Positions 8,624 to 17,639 are shown, counted from the stretch's first letter. The stretch: DNA of 64,000 bases from Anabaena cylindrica PCC 7122 (GCF_000317695.1 NC_019771.1:4516001-4580000), one strand, 5' to 3'. Notes: a model not told the origin generated them from the sequence alone. Made by a program: numbers and translations.

Positions 8624-10633
8624 CTATTTATTCTTAGCAAACGACGACTTTTCCTCTGCACTGCCCTGAACAATGGGAATGGTAAAATAAAACTTGCTGC
8701 CTTGGTCTTTACCGATAGACTCTGCCCAAATTTTCCCGCCCCAACCAGTAACAATTTGCCGGGAAATTGCTAGACCTAGACCTGTACCACCGGCAGTGCG
8801 TCGTAATGCTCCCTCTTCTTGATAAAAGCGGTCAAAGACTATTTCTAGGCGGTTGGGTTCTATGCCTCGTCCTGTGTCTGCTACTGTCACCTCAACCATT
8901 TGAGTGCGGTTGCGAGTAGTTGCCTTAATGTTAATCTCTCCTTCGGCTGGTGTAAATTTACAGGCATTGTCGATCAGCTTTGCTATTACCTCCACTAACC
9001 AATCACCATCAGCCCTAATCAAAGGTAAGGTTTTCGGAATTTGTGTTTTAATTTGGGGGATCTTTTCTGTTGAGGATCGTGTACGCAAGCGGCTGAGAGC
9101 TAAATCTATACATTCTTGTAGACTTAGGGTTTCTGGATGCCATTGCACTCGACCACTTTCTAAGTTAGAAAGAGTGAGAAAATCTTGTACCAGTTTCCGC
9201 ATTCGTTCAGAGTCAGAAAGGGCTGTACTCAGCATCACCTGCTGCAACTCTAAAGGCATATCTGGCTCACTAGCAAGGCTTTCGAGGCAAACTTGAATGG
9301 TAGATAGGGGGGTACGGAGTTCATGCCCAGTGATGGCTATTAAGTTACTGCGGGTACGGTCTAGGGCTTCTAGCTGCTTGTTCAGTTCTTCTAAATTAGC
9401 AAAAGCTTCAGCTTGAATTAATGCTGCACCGACTTGAGTAGCGATCGCTTTCACCAAATCCAACTCACCTGGTTGCCACTCTTTAATAGGTACATCACAA
9501 TAATGTAACTCCACAATACCCAGTAGCCTGCCCTGAGAAAATACTGGTTCCATCAACCAAGAACGAATAGCGAACTTTTTGACAATCAAAGAAAGTGGAG
9601 TTGAACTGGTGACACGATAGTCAGTTAAAGTATCGGAAATACAGATTCCTTCACTTAGTTGGGTGATTTCCTGAAACAGAGGATTTTGTTCTAACTCCCA
9701 AGTTTGTCCCCGTACAGACACCACACCAGGACTCAAAAATTCGTGTTCAATTACAGCTTGGTCATCAGTAGCTTGAGCGCGGTAAATTAAACAGCGTCCT
9801 GCTTCTAAATGTTGACCCAATTCTTGAGCAGCTACTTGGAGAACTGATTGCGGGTCAAGCGATCGCCTAATTGCTGTTCCAATCGAGTTAACCAAGCGTT
9901 CTTTGCGGGCTTGGAGAGCGATCGAACGGTAGGCTTTATGTAATTTATACTGACTAGCTTGCAGGTAAGTTACCAATCGCTGTACAAACGGGTCAGTATC
10001 AATATCACAAGCATATTCGTTTTGAAATGTTCCCGATTCTCTTCTTGACTTACCAATTCCAAATCTCTGACGTGCCAGATTAATTTTGTCCACTAAATCC
10101 GGTCGATAAACCTCAATCCTGCTTAATATCAACTCTGCCGCTTTGAGACTGACTCCTCTCTCCGAAGTCCAAATTCCCTCAAATCTGCGCGCTGTGTCCA
10201 TATCTAGCCCAGGAGTAATTTCTGGTAACTGCTGATTTTTGGTAATAGAGCCAAGGCTTTCCCGGCACACCAAACAGGTAGCATAATTATCGGCAACAAC
10301 AACCAAATGCCACTCTTGACTTAAAGCATCATCCGGTTCAAAAGCTACCTTTTCATAGTATTCCGAGCTATTAGCAAACTCTGTTTCTGGTGCGGACAAT
10401 ACGTATATTTGATTACTTCGCTGCGAAAGCCGTTGATAGCGATGAGCTTCTTGGCGGTAGAATCGCTCTCTTTGGAAACTAGCAATAATCAGAGGCTGAT
10501 CCAAGGTGGCCGCCAAAACCTGATCTTCCATTGCATGGGAGAGCGCCGTTAGTGAAGCCTTGAAATATAACTGGGGACGCAGGTAAGGTAGTGACTGTAG
10601 CAAATCACTCAGCACGGAAGTCGAAATGCTCAT
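8624..10633 (-). CDS. DICT-GAF sensor histidine kinase
   Basis: 669 residues. The N-terminal 1-200 resembles the DICT sensory domain found mainly in cyanobacterial signalling proteins. Residues about 245-410 form a GAF domain (SLDPQSVLQVAAQELGQHL...GIVELHYCD). A HisKA dimerisation domain carries the phospho-accepting H437 in GHELRTPLS. The HATPase_c domain shows the N box (KLIDNACKFTPAEG), ADTGRGI, FDRFYQ and GGTGLGLAIS. It is presumably a cytosolic two-component kinase; there are no membrane helices and no receiver domain or response regulator next door, so the partner is unknown. The GAF domain lacks an obvious chromophore Cys motif, so a bilin cannot be claimed. Confidence 0.88.
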   Translation of the reverse strand: MSISTSVLSDLLQSLPYLRPQLYFKASLTALSHAMEDQVLAATLDQPLIIASFQRERFYRQEAHRYQRLSQRSNQIYVLSAPETEFANSSEYYEKVAFEPDDALSQEWHLVVVADNYATCLVCRESLGSITKNQQLPEITPGLDMDTARRFEGIWTSERGVSLKAAELILSRIEVYRPDLVDKINLARQRFGIGKSRRESGTFQNEYACDIDTDPFVQRLVTYLQASQYKLHKAYRSIALQARKERLVNSIGTAIRRSLDPQSVLQVAAQELGQHLEAGRCLIYRAQATDDQAVIEHEFLSPGVVSVRGQTWELEQNPLFQEITQLSEGICISDTLTDYRVTSSTPLSLIVKKFAIRSWLMEPVFSQGRLLGIVELHYCDVPIKEWQPGELDLVKAIATQVGAALIQAEAFANLEELNKQLEALDRTRSNLIAITGHELRTPLSTIQVCLESLASEPDMPLELQQVMLSTALSDSERMRKLVQDFLTLSNLESGRVQWHPETLSLQECIDLALSRLRTRSSTEKIPQIKTQIPKTLPLIRADGDWLVEVIAKLIDNACKFTPAEGEINIKATTRNRTQMVEVTVADTGRGIEPNRLEIVFDRFYQEEGALRRTAGGTGLGLAISRQIVTGWGGKIWAESIGKDQGSKFYFTIPIVQGSAEEKSSFAKNK

Positions 10634-11418
10634 GAATATCGTTAAACGCCCAATCTAGACAAGATCCACTTCACAAATGAATTGTACAAATTAAAACTGG
10701 TGATTGGTGATTGGAAAAAACTATTACCCATTACCTATTACCAGTTCCTTGAAATTAATCAAAGTTCCTATGGCCAATATACATTCTTGGTTATCTTTTC
10801 TATCATTTAGCCTAGCAAAGGTAACTTGTAGCTTTTTCAGCAAATACAGCCAAAATACCACAGTATGGGATACTGCTGAAAGCTAAGTTGCTAAAGCCTT
10901 AGAGAACTCCACAAAAAAGATGATCCAATCTTGTGGGATGGGCATCTTGCCCGTCCTTGTATTATTAGCGGGCTTTTCGGCCCGCACCACAAGAAATTTT
11001 GGGATATTTTTTTAATTGGAGAACTCTTACTAATTTTTGAGCGCGATCTCGTTCGCGTAGAGAAGCGCGACCTAGGAATCGCCAAAAAAAATAAAAAACA
11101 ACTTGGTTATTTTGTATACTTAATAGGCTTAGTAAAACTCAAAAAATTTTTAAGTAAACACGAGGATAAGCATTTTCTACGTATACCATCTCTTAATCCT
11201 CATCAACGAATAAACCAGGTAAAAATCCCCAATTTCCAGCCTTGACTTCAAAGAGAGAACAGATAAATTGATAAGGATTTGGTAAGTGGTGATTGGTGTT
11301 GGCGGTAGCCTGCCGTTAGGCATATGGTAATTAATTGGTAATTGGATTATTAACCTCCCCATCTCTCCTCCCCAGCCCAATTCCTGCAAATCTAGACCTG
11401 TATAGGGAATTTTAGCTC
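10634..11418. other. 785-bp non-coding gap with several repeats
   Basis: No convincing gene is seen. The open frames here are short, overlap each other on both strands and run through repeats. From left to right the gap holds an ATTACC-type tandem stretch (about 10725-10745), a 64-bp element with inverted ends (separate entry), a palindromic GCGATCTCGTTCGCGTAGAGAAGC stretch split at about 11040-11070 typical of Nostoc interspersed repeats, and GGTAATTG repeats near 11282-11345. The promoter of the downstream debranching-enzyme gene must lie near its right end. Confidence 0.5.
10930..10993. repeat. 64-bp interspersed element with inverted ends
   Basis: The ends are CTTGTGG (10930-10936) and CCACAAG (10987-10993), perfect inverted repeats. 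Inside are two further hairpins, GGGCA-TCT-TGCCC and GCGGGC-TTTTC-GGCCCGC. This is the fold of miniature interspersed palindromic elements common in filamentous cyanobacteria ('GGGCATCTTGCCC' type). It encodes nothing. Confidence 0.6.
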
Positions 11419-13698
11419 ATGACACCGGATACATTGATGACCCCGGAAAAAATCTTATTGGATGGAAAGACTTTTATTCCCGCAGAACAGATACCTATTC
11501 CAGAATGGCCTTCTGTGGTTATTGAAAGACCACAGCCAACTTTGACAGTTAAAGATGATGATTTATTTTTGGTGACAGACACCATAGGAAACATTTCTGG
11601 TTGTTCACTGAATGACGGAAATCCTAGCATGGGACTGTTTTGCTGTGATACAAGGTTTTTGAGTCGTCTAGAATTGCAGATTGATGGGCGATCGCCTGTT
11701 TTATTGAGTAGCACCGCTGATAAGGGCTTTGCGCTCTCGGTTTTGTGTACTAACCCCAGAATTGAGAATCACCTAAATGCTGATACTATTGGCATTCGAC
11801 GGGAAATAGTACTTAATGGCGCACTTTTTGAAGAAATAGAAGTAGCTAACTACAGCACCACTAACATCAGTTTTGAACTCAGTCTCAGCTTTGATGCGGA
11901 TTTTGTAGACTTATTTGAAGTCCGTGGTCATAACCGCGAAAAACGGGGTAGATTGTTGCGGTTAGCAGAGCCAACACACTTAGAAGAAATAGCTGATGGT
12001 GTTGCAGCACCTTTAGCAAATCCATCACACCGAGAAGAATCTCTGACACTGGCTTATCAAGGTTTAGATGGTGCAATCATGGAATCCCGTATCCAATTCC
12101 AGCACCGACAACCAGATTATTTCAAAGGTTACACAGCGGTTTGGCGGCTAGATTTAGCTTCTCACGAAACCCAAAAGCTTGGTTATCGGCTGAATATGCT
12201 CACCAATAACCAGACTAGTTCCACTGTGAATGCAGCTATTACTTTGGTACAAGCAAAAGCTTCTGAATTGATGGAGGAGCAAATTTGGGTACAACAAATT
12301 ACTCGCATTAGTTCTGATAAAAGTCTTTTCAATCGAGTCATTGAAAGGGCTGAACAAGATTTGTATTTGTTGCGTCAGTCTTTTGGAAAGTATAAAACTG
12401 TTTCGGCTGGTGTACCGTGGTTTTCAACTTTGTTTGGGAGGGATTCTATTATTACCGCTTCCCAAACCTTGATGTTAAATCCCCAAATCGCTAAAGAAAC
12501 TTTGATGCTGTTAGCGGCATATCAAGGTAAAAAGGAGGATGAATGGCGAGAAGAAGAACCAGGTAAGATTTTACACGAGTTACGAATGGGAGAATTGGCA
12601 CGTTGTCAAGAAATTCCCCATACACCTTACTACGGGACGGTTGATGCTACTCCTCTGTGGTTGATGTTGTATGCTGATTACTACGCTTGGACTCATGATC
12701 AAGAAACCCTAGAGCAACTTTGGCGAAATGCTTTAGCCGCAATGGATTGGATTGATCGGAATCTCAAACAAACTGGCTATCTTAGCTATCACCGGAAATC
12801 AAAACGCGGTTTGACTAACCAAGGTTGGAAAGATTCTGGTGATTGTATTGTCAACAGAAAAGGGGAATTAGCTCATGGTTCAATTTCTCTTTGTGAAGTG
12901 CAAGCTTATGTCTATGCTGCCAAAATTAAATTAGCAGAAATAGCTAAGATGAAAAAGCGTCTAGATTTGGCAGATCGTTGGCAAGAAGAAGCTCAAAATC
13001 TCAAAGTTAGATTTAACAAAGATTTTTGGATTGAAGACCAAGATTTCTGCGCTTTGGCTTTAGATGGGGAAGGAAATCAAGTAGATAGTATTAGCTCTAA
13101 TCCTGGTCATTGTCTGCAATTAGGAATTTTTACACCAGAAAAAGCCTACAGTGTGGCGGAAAGGTTGCGAGCGCCTGATATGTTTAATGGTTGGGGTATT
13201 CGCACCTTAAGTAGTTTGTCTCCTGCATATAATCCCATGGGCTATCATACTGGTTCTGTTTGGCCTCATGATAATTCTCTGATTGGGATGGGATTGCGAT
13301 CGCTCGGTTTAATAGATCAAGCGTTGGAATTATTTCAAGGTTTGTTTGACATGACTAACCATCAGTCCTATCAACGTCCACCAGAATTGTTTTGCGGTTA
13401 CGAACTTAACGGTGATAATGCTCCTGTACAGTATCCCGTTGCTTGTAGTCCCCAAGCTTGGGCTACAGGTAGCATTTTTCAATTGTTGCAAATGATGGTG
13501 AATTTAGTTCCAGACGCGCAAAATAATTGTTTGCGAATAATTGACCCTGCTTTGCCAGATTCAATCAATCGTTTATCTTTACATAATTTGCGTGTTGGTG
13601 GCACTATTCTCGATTTGGAATTTGAGCGAGTTGGTAGCACTACCGCTTGTCGGGTGGCGAAAAAACGCGGTAATCTCCGGGTGGTGATTGAAGCGTAA
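11419..13698 (+). CDS. amylo-alpha-1,6-glucosidase / glycogen debranching-type enzyme
   Basis: 759 residues. The N-terminal third (about 40-300, LFLVTDTIGNISG...GLFCCDTRFLSRLEL) matches the GDE_N_bis-type beta domain. The C-terminal part (about 310-745) is a predicted (alpha/alpha)6 barrel with GVPWFSTLFGRDSIITA, YYGTVDATPLWLML, LTNQGWKDSGD, GWGIRTLSS and YHTGSVWPHDNSLI motifs of this glucosidase group. The expected role is trimming or metabolising alpha-glucans in the cytosol. No signal peptide is seen. The substrate is inferred from family and not shown. It is a single gene in its own transcriptional unit, with dispersed repeats behind it. Confidence 0.85.
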   Translation: MTPDTLMTPEKILLDGKTFIPAEQIPIPEWPSVVIERPQPTLTVKDDDLFLVTDTIGNISGCSLNDGNPSMGLFCCDTRFLSRLELQIDGRSPVLLSSTADKGFALSVLCTNPRIENHLNADTIGIRREIVLNGALFEEIEVANYSTTNISFELSLSFDADFVDLFEVRGHNREKRGRLLRLAEPTHLEEIADGVAAPLANPSHREESLTLAYQGLDGAIMESRIQFQHRQPDYFKGYTAVWRLDLASHETQKLGYRLNMLTNNQTSSTVNAAITLVQAKASELMEEQIWVQQITRISSDKSLFNRVIERAEQDLYLLRQSFGKYKTVSAGVPWFSTLFGRDSIITASQTLMLNPQIAKETLMLLAAYQGKKEDEWREEEPGKILHELRMGELARCQEIPHTPYYGTVDATPLWLMLYADYYAWTHDQETLEQLWRNALAAMDWIDRNLKQTGYLSYHRKSKRGLTNQGWKDSGDCIVNRKGELAHGSISLCEVQAYVYAAKIKLAEIAKMKKRLDLADRWQEEAQNLKVRFNKDFWIEDQDFCALALDGEGNQVDSISSNPGHCLQLGIFTPEKAYSVAERLRAPDMFNGWGIRTLSSLSPAYNPMGYHTGSVWPHDNSLIGMGLRSLGLIDQALELFQGLFDMTNHQSYQRPPELFCGYELNGDNAPVQYPVACSPQAWATGSIFQLLQMMVNLVPDAQNNCLRIIDPALPDSINRLSLHNLRVGGTILDLEFERVGSTTACRVAKKRGNLRVVIEA

Positions 13699-13703
13699 AA
13701 TGT

Positions 13704-13746
13704 CTGAATCAGGATTTACAGGATTTGAGGATTTACAGGATGATTA
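13704..13746. repeat. dispersed 'AGGATTTACAGGAT' repeat
   Basis: TCAGGATTTACAGGATTTG is followed by a second GAGGATTTACAGGATGA. This is the same family as at 2445 and is inverted relative to the copy at 14058-14100. The two copies flank the 126-bp palindromic element below. Confidence 0.6.
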
Positions 13747-13860
13747 GAAAATACATAATCAATTATGTTAATTTTTTATTTATCCTCTAAATTCTCTATA
13801 ATCTTATTAATCCTGTTTCTCACATCTAATACTAATTCAATAAAAAAATGCGATAGATGC

Positions 13861-13986
13861 GTAGGTTGGGTTGAACAAAGTGAAACCCAACATCCACAAA
13901 GTTTTGAAGTGTTGGTTTTCGTCCCATTGCTCCGCGTTCACGTAGTGTCCCGCAGGGATACGTTTACGTTCCACAACCCAACCTAC
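13861..13986. repeat. 126-bp palindromic element (MITE-like)
   Basis: The ends GTAGGTTGGG (13861-13870) and CCCAACCTAC (13977-13986) are perfect 10-bp inverted repeats. Near the left end TTGGGTT and AACCCAA (13866-13872/13884-13890) form a second hairpin. The interior has the 'CGTTCACGTAGTGTCCCGCAG'-like text, split here by reading direction, of Nostoc interspersed repeats. An open frame crossing it (13765-14037) consists largely of repeat sequence and is not a gene. Confidence 0.65.
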
Positions 13987-14057
13987 ATCTGTAACAATCA
14001 TTTTTCAAATTGGTATAATGACTTACTTAGAGGATGAGTAAAAAATATTGTCAATCT

Positions 14058-14100
14058 TAATCCTGTTAATCCTTAAATCCTGTATATTCTGATTCTGACA
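14058..14100. repeat. dispersed 'TCCTGTTAATCC' repeat, inverted copy
   Basis: TAATCCTGTTAATCCTTAAA and the following TCCTGTATATTCTGATTC match the family at 2621-2660 in the same orientation. The copy abuts the 3' end of the frameshifted gene that follows. Confidence 0.55.
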
Positions 14101-14101
14101 G

Positions 14102-14463
14102 TTACTTGCAAAGTGCTGTATTTACCAAAATTTCCTGTTGACGATCTTTTTGTTCACAAGAAGCATCAGCTTGAGTAAATTCGTCAAATAGGTGAAAAAA
14201 TTTCTCTAAAGCACTCTGTTCATCTGTGGAAAAAACAGAATTATTTGATCCCATATTTGATGAGAAACAATACTAAATTTCTGTTGCATCCAATTTTGAA
14301 ATTCTGAAAATTTTTGTTCTTGTGCTGTTTGAGGTATTCCCATTTGGCGACGTGCAAAACAGTAACCAGCTATAAAAGTACGGAGATTAGTGATATTTAC
14401 TCGTCCTAAATACATAGCTGGACGTTTCTGAATATTACGAATTAAATCATACAAATCAACCAT
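14102..14463 (-). pseudogene. hypothetical protein broken by a homopolymer frameshift
   Basis: The frame from ATG 14463 reads 85 residues (VDLYDLIRNIQKRPAMYLGRV...WDQIILFF) and then ends in a short out-of-frame tail. In another frame coding continues smoothly: STDEQSALEKFFHLFDEFTQ and on to NTALCK, stop at 14102-14104. Adding one base to the A6 run at 14230-14235 (T6 on the coding strand) joins the two into about 120 residues. The start resembles small cyanobacterial proteins of unknown function. This may be a real loss, phase variation, or a sequencing error in a homopolymer. Confidence 0.6.
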
Positions 14464-14663
14464 GATATTCCTCCAGCTTAAAATTCTGTTTCAGTAATTT
14501 GAAATTCTCTACCTAAGTTTTGTGCAGCACAATAGAGGTTGTTTATCCAGTTTATCCAGAATAATTGAACTCAGATAAACGCAGGCGGATGAAAAAAACC
14601 ATTGCGTTTTTGGGAGTGAGGATATTATTCTTGTAAACTAGAGAAAGATGTAAAAACAATTAT

Positions 14664-15104
14664 ATGACCAGGGTTTATCTAGACACCAGTATTTATAATC
14701 GTCCATTTGACGACCAAACACAGCCCAAAATCTTTCTAGAAACACAGGCGGTTATTTTAATTTTACAAATGGTAGAAGCAAAAATACTAGAATTAGTTAG
14801 TTCTTCAGTTCTAGAATATGAAAATAGCCGTAACCCTTTCACCTTGAATCAGCAATCAATGGAGCGATATTTACAACTAGCATCTTTAAGAGTATTAATA
14901 GATGAAAATATTAGAATCAGAGCAAAACAACTAGAACAGCAAGGTGTTAAACCTATTGATGCACTTCATGTAGCTTGTGCAGAATCATCTCAAAGTAATT
15001 ATTTTATCACTTGTGATAAAAGATTAATCAACCGTTGTCAAGATTTATCATTGCAAGTAATTAACCCAACAGATTTGATTTTGGAAAGAGAAGATGACAA
15101 TTAA
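14664..15104 (+). CDS. PIN-domain ribonuclease toxin (VapC-like)
   Basis: 146 residues with the PIN acidic set: D7 (RVYLDTSIYNRPFDD), E51 (SSSVLEYENSRNP), D99 (KPIDALHVACAE) and D118 (YFITCDKRLI). PIN toxins cleave RNA using Mg2+ or Mn2+ held by these residues. The length is normal and all four residues are present, so it looks intact. The next gene overlaps its 3' end by 11 bp. No classical antitoxin precedes it, so the overlapping 76-residue product is the likely partner. Confidence 0.8.
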   Translation: MTRVYLDTSIYNRPFDDQTQPKIFLETQAVILILQMVEAKILELVSSSVLEYENSRNPFTLNQQSMERYLQLASLRVLIDENIRIRAKQLEQQGVKPIDALHVACAESSQSNYFITCDKRLINRCQDLSLQVINPTDLILEREDDN

Positions 15105-15324
15105 AGTTATTAACGACCAGCAAAATTTACAAGAAGTGATGCAGATTTTACTCACTCACTTAGAACCCGCAAAAGTAATGAAATTTTGGGCTGCTTGTAA
15201 ACTAGGTGAAGGTGATTATTTACAATTGAAAGACAGCCTATTTTCTCAAGAAACCGTTGATAGTTTATATGAGAAAATTAAAGAATATCAAGAATCTGCT
15301 GATAAAACATCTGATCTGATCTGA
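15094..15324 (+). CDS. putative antitoxin of the PIN toxin
   Basis: 76 residues, helical and acidic at the end (SLYEKIKEYQESADKTSDLI), with no recognised DNA-binding fold. It overlaps the PIN gene by 11 bp, which implies coupled expression. The toxin-first order is the reverse of the usual one but is known in some TA families. The antitoxin role is inferred from context only. Confidence 0.5.
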   Translation: MTIKVINDQQNLQEVMQILLTHLEPAKVMKFWAACKLGEGDYLQLKDSLFSQETVDSLYEKIKEYQESADKTSDLI

Positions 15325-15338
15325 GGAGGTTTAATTTT

Positions 15339-15509
15339 ATGAATTTGAAACCTATTAAAACTGAAACAGATTATCAACAAGCATTAAAAGAAATTGAACA
15401 GATTTTTAATATAGCAAAAGGACAAGAAACTTTAGCAGCAGAATCACTTGAATACGATGAAATAGATACACAATTAAAGTTTAAAACTGTAATTAATTCT
15501 CTATGTTAG
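15339..15509 (+). CDS. short HigA-like N-terminal remnant, 56 aa
   Basis: A short frame with a very strong ribosome-binding site (GAGGAGGT, 7 nt before ATG 15339). It encodes MNLKPIKTETDYQQALKEIE and continues to codon 56. The opening resembles HigA/COG5499-type antitoxins (M-x-LKPI-T-x-x-DY-x-ALKEIE), which then normally carry a helix-turn-helix; here the frame stops before any such domain. The stop codon overlaps the next gene's start region by 7 bp (15503-15509). It is either a truncated antitoxin or a small gene in its own right. Confidence 0.5.
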   Translation: MNLKPIKTETDYQQALKEIEQIFNIAKGQETLAAESLEYDEIDTQLKFKTVINSLC

Positions 15510-16015
15510 ACCTAGCAAAAATTCAAACCCTAGCTCAAGAATACAGTCCCCAGGAACTTTTTGCAGCTTTGGTGTGGCAACGTCGCTTTAATGAGTTTAA
15601 TGGAGAAGAGGTGATTAGGGATCTTACCCTGCATTCTGATCTATGGATGAGTTTTCTGTTTACCAAACCAATTTTTGCACCAGATGAACATGGTTTAAGT
15701 TTTGGTGGTTTGGTGGATACTTTATTAGCAATGGCAAATTATCGCCCGATGCCAGAATCGAGTATGATTCACTTTGTAGCTTATCCTGGGGATACCCTCT
15801 ACATTTTGACAGAAAACCAAGATACTATAGTGTCTCAGCTTTTAGATTTGGGTAAAAAGTGGCGTGCAGACTCAGTGGATATTACTGATGGTAATAATGA
15901 AGAGTATGGTTTGCGACTTCAGCGCAGGTTACAAATGAGGTTACAAGGTGGTTTGGAAGGTGAGTCATTTTGGGAACAGCGAGATGGTGTAGTAATTGCT
16001 TATTGGTGGGATTAG
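15503..16015 (+). CDS. hypothetical protein, 170 aa
   Basis: A soluble protein with no recognised family. It is rich in Trp/Phe (LVWQRRFNEFNGEEVIRDL, ESFWEQRDGVVIAYWWD at the end) and has no membrane or signal sequence. It overlaps the small HigA-like frame by 7 bp, placing it at the end of a four-gene overlapping run from the PIN toxin (14664). A TA-associated role is possible but not shown. Confidence 0.55.
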   Translation: MLDLAKIQTLAQEYSPQELFAALVWQRRFNEFNGEEVIRDLTLHSDLWMSFLFTKPIFAPDEHGLSFGGLVDTLLAMANYRPMPESSMIHFVAYPGDTLYILTENQDTIVSQLLDLGKKWRADSVDITDGNNEEYGLRLQRRLQMRLQGGLEGESFWEQRDGVVIAYWWD

Positions 16016-16227
16016 TGATTATTCAAACACAATTAAAAAATGTCAATTTCCATCCTGTACATCTTTTAATCTAAATCATCAATCATCTTTATTATTAATT
16101 GTTCCTGGTAACTATTTATTGTAAGGGTTTAGCAATGCTAAACCACTATTTCGGGTATTTTTTATGAAAATGATCGAGATAGAGTAAAATCAAGTTATAC
16201 CCTCAGTCAGAAAAGAGGTATAACTCA

Positions 16228-16482
16228 ATGACAAGCATCAAAACAGCTATTTCAATTGAAGAATCACTGTATGAAGAAGCAACCGCTTTAGCAAATACAA
16301 TGAAAATTCCTCGTAGTAAATTATTTGCTATAGCAATGGAAGAATTTTTGCTTCGTAAAAAACATCGCCAGTTAGTGGAAAGTGTGAATGAAGCTTATGC
16401 AGATGATCTAGATGAATCAGAAAAAATTATGTTAGAAGCAATGCGACAGCATCAAGGACAATTAAAAGAAAAAGAATGGTAA
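16228..16482 (+). CDS. mazE: ribbon-helix-helix antitoxin (MazE-type)
   Basis: 84 residues. The first 45 form a ribbon-helix-helix DNA-binding fold (KTAISIEESLYEEATALANT then RSKLFAIAMEEFL). The acidic tail (ADDLDESEKIMLEAMRQHQG) would bind the toxin. It overlaps the MazF gene by 7 bp. By analogy the MazE-MazF complex represses its own promoter, which would lie in 16140-16227. Confidence 0.8.
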   Translation: MTSIKTAISIEESLYEEATALANTMKIPRSKLFAIAMEEFLLRKKHRQLVESVNEAYADDLDESEKIMLEAMRQHQGQLKEKEW

Positions 16483-16832
16483 TTAAGCAAGGTGATATTT
16501 ATTGGATTGATTTGGGAGAAACAATAGGCTCAGAACCTGCTTTTATCCGTCCTTATGTAGTGATCCAAAATGATTTACTCAACAGTTCTCAAATCAGAAC
16601 GGTAATAGTCTGTGCATTAACTTCTAATTTGAGACGAGCTAAAGCTATGGGTAATGTTTTACTAGAGTTAGAAGAAGCTAATCTTGATAGGCAAAGTGTA
16701 GTAAATGTATCGCAGATTTTTACAGTGGATAAATCTTTATTAACTGAAAAAATCGGCACGCTATCTAAGGAAAGAATTAGACAAATTTTAGCAGGATTAG
16801 CAATAGTAACAGAACCACAGGAAACAGATTAG
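16476..16832 (+). CDS. mazF: MazF-family endoribonuclease toxin
   Basis: 118 residues with the PemK/MazF SH3-like core: IKQGDIYWIDLGETIGSEPA, IRPYVVIQNDLLN, VIVCALTSNLRRAKAMGNVLL and VVNVSQIFTVDKSLL. MazF cleaves mRNA at short sequence sites. The loop Arg/Pro (RPYVVIQND) and the conserved Thr-Ser (ALTSN) are present, so it looks active. The 7-bp overlap with the antitoxin gene supports a functional TA operon. Confidence 0.85.
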   Translation: MVIKQGDIYWIDLGETIGSEPAFIRPYVVIQNDLLNSSQIRTVIVCALTSNLRRAKAMGNVLLELEEANLDRQSVVNVSQIFTVDKSLLTEKIGTLSKERIRQILAGLAIVTEPQETD

Positions 16833-16885
16833 ATGTGTGATGCTATTTTTGAAGAGTGTTATAAAAAAGCATAGATTTTATTCCT

Positions 16886-16987
16886 CTCGTTCACAAAGTA
16901 TGGGAATGGATTATAGAAGGCTCTGCCTTCCATGAAAGTAGAGGCAGAGCCTCTGTCTAGCATTCCCAGTCAGAGACTGGGAACGAG
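16886..16987. repeat. 102-bp interspersed element with inverted ends
   Basis: The ends CTCGTTC (16886-16892) and GAACGAG (16981-16987) are inverted repeats. Inside are two near-perfect hairpins: AGAGGC/GCCTCT (16940-16945/16949-16954) and CCCAGTC/GACTGGG (16965-16971/16975-16981). This has the form of a cyanobacterial miniature element. It lies between mazF and the DUF2973 gene. Confidence 0.6.
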
Positions 16988-17076
16988 ATACAAGACACGG
17001 TAAGGATTTGAATTTAAGTTGACACCAATGGGCGTTGCTCAACCCCTACTGAATACAGAATTATAATAATTAAAAA

Positions 17077-17406
17077 TTAAGCTTCTTCTGAACGCTCAAT
17101 TTTTTGACCAGGAGAAGATTCATAAAGAGCATCTAACTGTTCGCGTGCATCTTCTACATTGATTGAACGCATTACCAACAGTGGTTCTTTAATTAAATTA
17201 CCTGCATTATCTAATAATTCTGGATGGGGTACAAATTGCTTTTTAGCTCCATAATAGCCATACCTGCCTTGATTACCCATTGAGGAGGAATTTGCTGGAT
17301 AAGGACGCTCCCTATCAAAACTGAACATGACTAGATTGCGAATTAAATTACCCACGGCAATAAATGCTAGGACTGTGAAAGCTAAAATGTAGAGTAGGTG
17401 TAGCAT
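17077..17406 (-). CDS. DUF2973 family membrane protein
   Basis: 109 residues from ATG 17406. The N-terminal membrane helix (LHLLYILAFTVLAFIAVGNL) followed by IRNLV and a C-terminal VMRSINVEDAREQLDALYESSPG is the DUF2973 pattern, a small protein family confined to cyanobacteria. A longer frame starts 21 bp upstream, but GGAGG lies 9 nt before the 17406 ATG and the family starts with MLHLLY. It is followed upstream by the DUF2605 gene on the same strand, a pairing often seen in cyanobacteria. Function unknown. Confidence 0.8.
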   Translation of the reverse strand: MLHLLYILAFTVLAFIAVGNLIRNLVMFSFDRERPYPANSSSMGNQGRYGYYGAKKQFVPHPELLDNAGNLIKEPLLVMRSINVEDAREQLDALYESSPGQKIERSEEA

Positions 17407-17639
17407 CGAAATTATCCTCCAGGGCAACAGGTTTTAAAACTTTATATCGTTAAGTACTTAACATTTGCTAACCCGTGGTTTACGTGCTGACAAATGTTAC
17501 ATTATCTATCTGTGATTTGATATTTTGTAATCCTATATCAGATTACGGTAACATGGGATACATTATTTTTTTATGAAAATAATGTTAAGTTTTCTTTTCT
17601 ATGTTTGCGACTTATATACAGTTTTGTCACACAGTGAAG

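Noticed and set aside
8494..8754. 86-codon minus-strand frame near the kinase 3' end
   Set aside because: Overlaps the kinase coding end in another frame and reads Ser/Arg-rich low-quality sequence.
8904..9296. 130-codon open frame opposite the histidine kinase
   Set aside because: It lies wholly within the antisense strand of a well-supported kinase gene; codon pattern is a shadow.
11177..11389. 70-codon frame in the gap before the debranching enzyme
   Set aside because: Runs through tandem repeats with no start signal or family resemblance.
11412..11714. 100-codon antisense frame over the debranching-enzyme start
   Set aside because: Antisense shadow of a strongly supported gene.
13765..14037. 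90-codon open frame on the plus strand
   Set aside because: It is composed almost entirely of the palindromic element 13861-13986 and its flanks; no protein-like composition.
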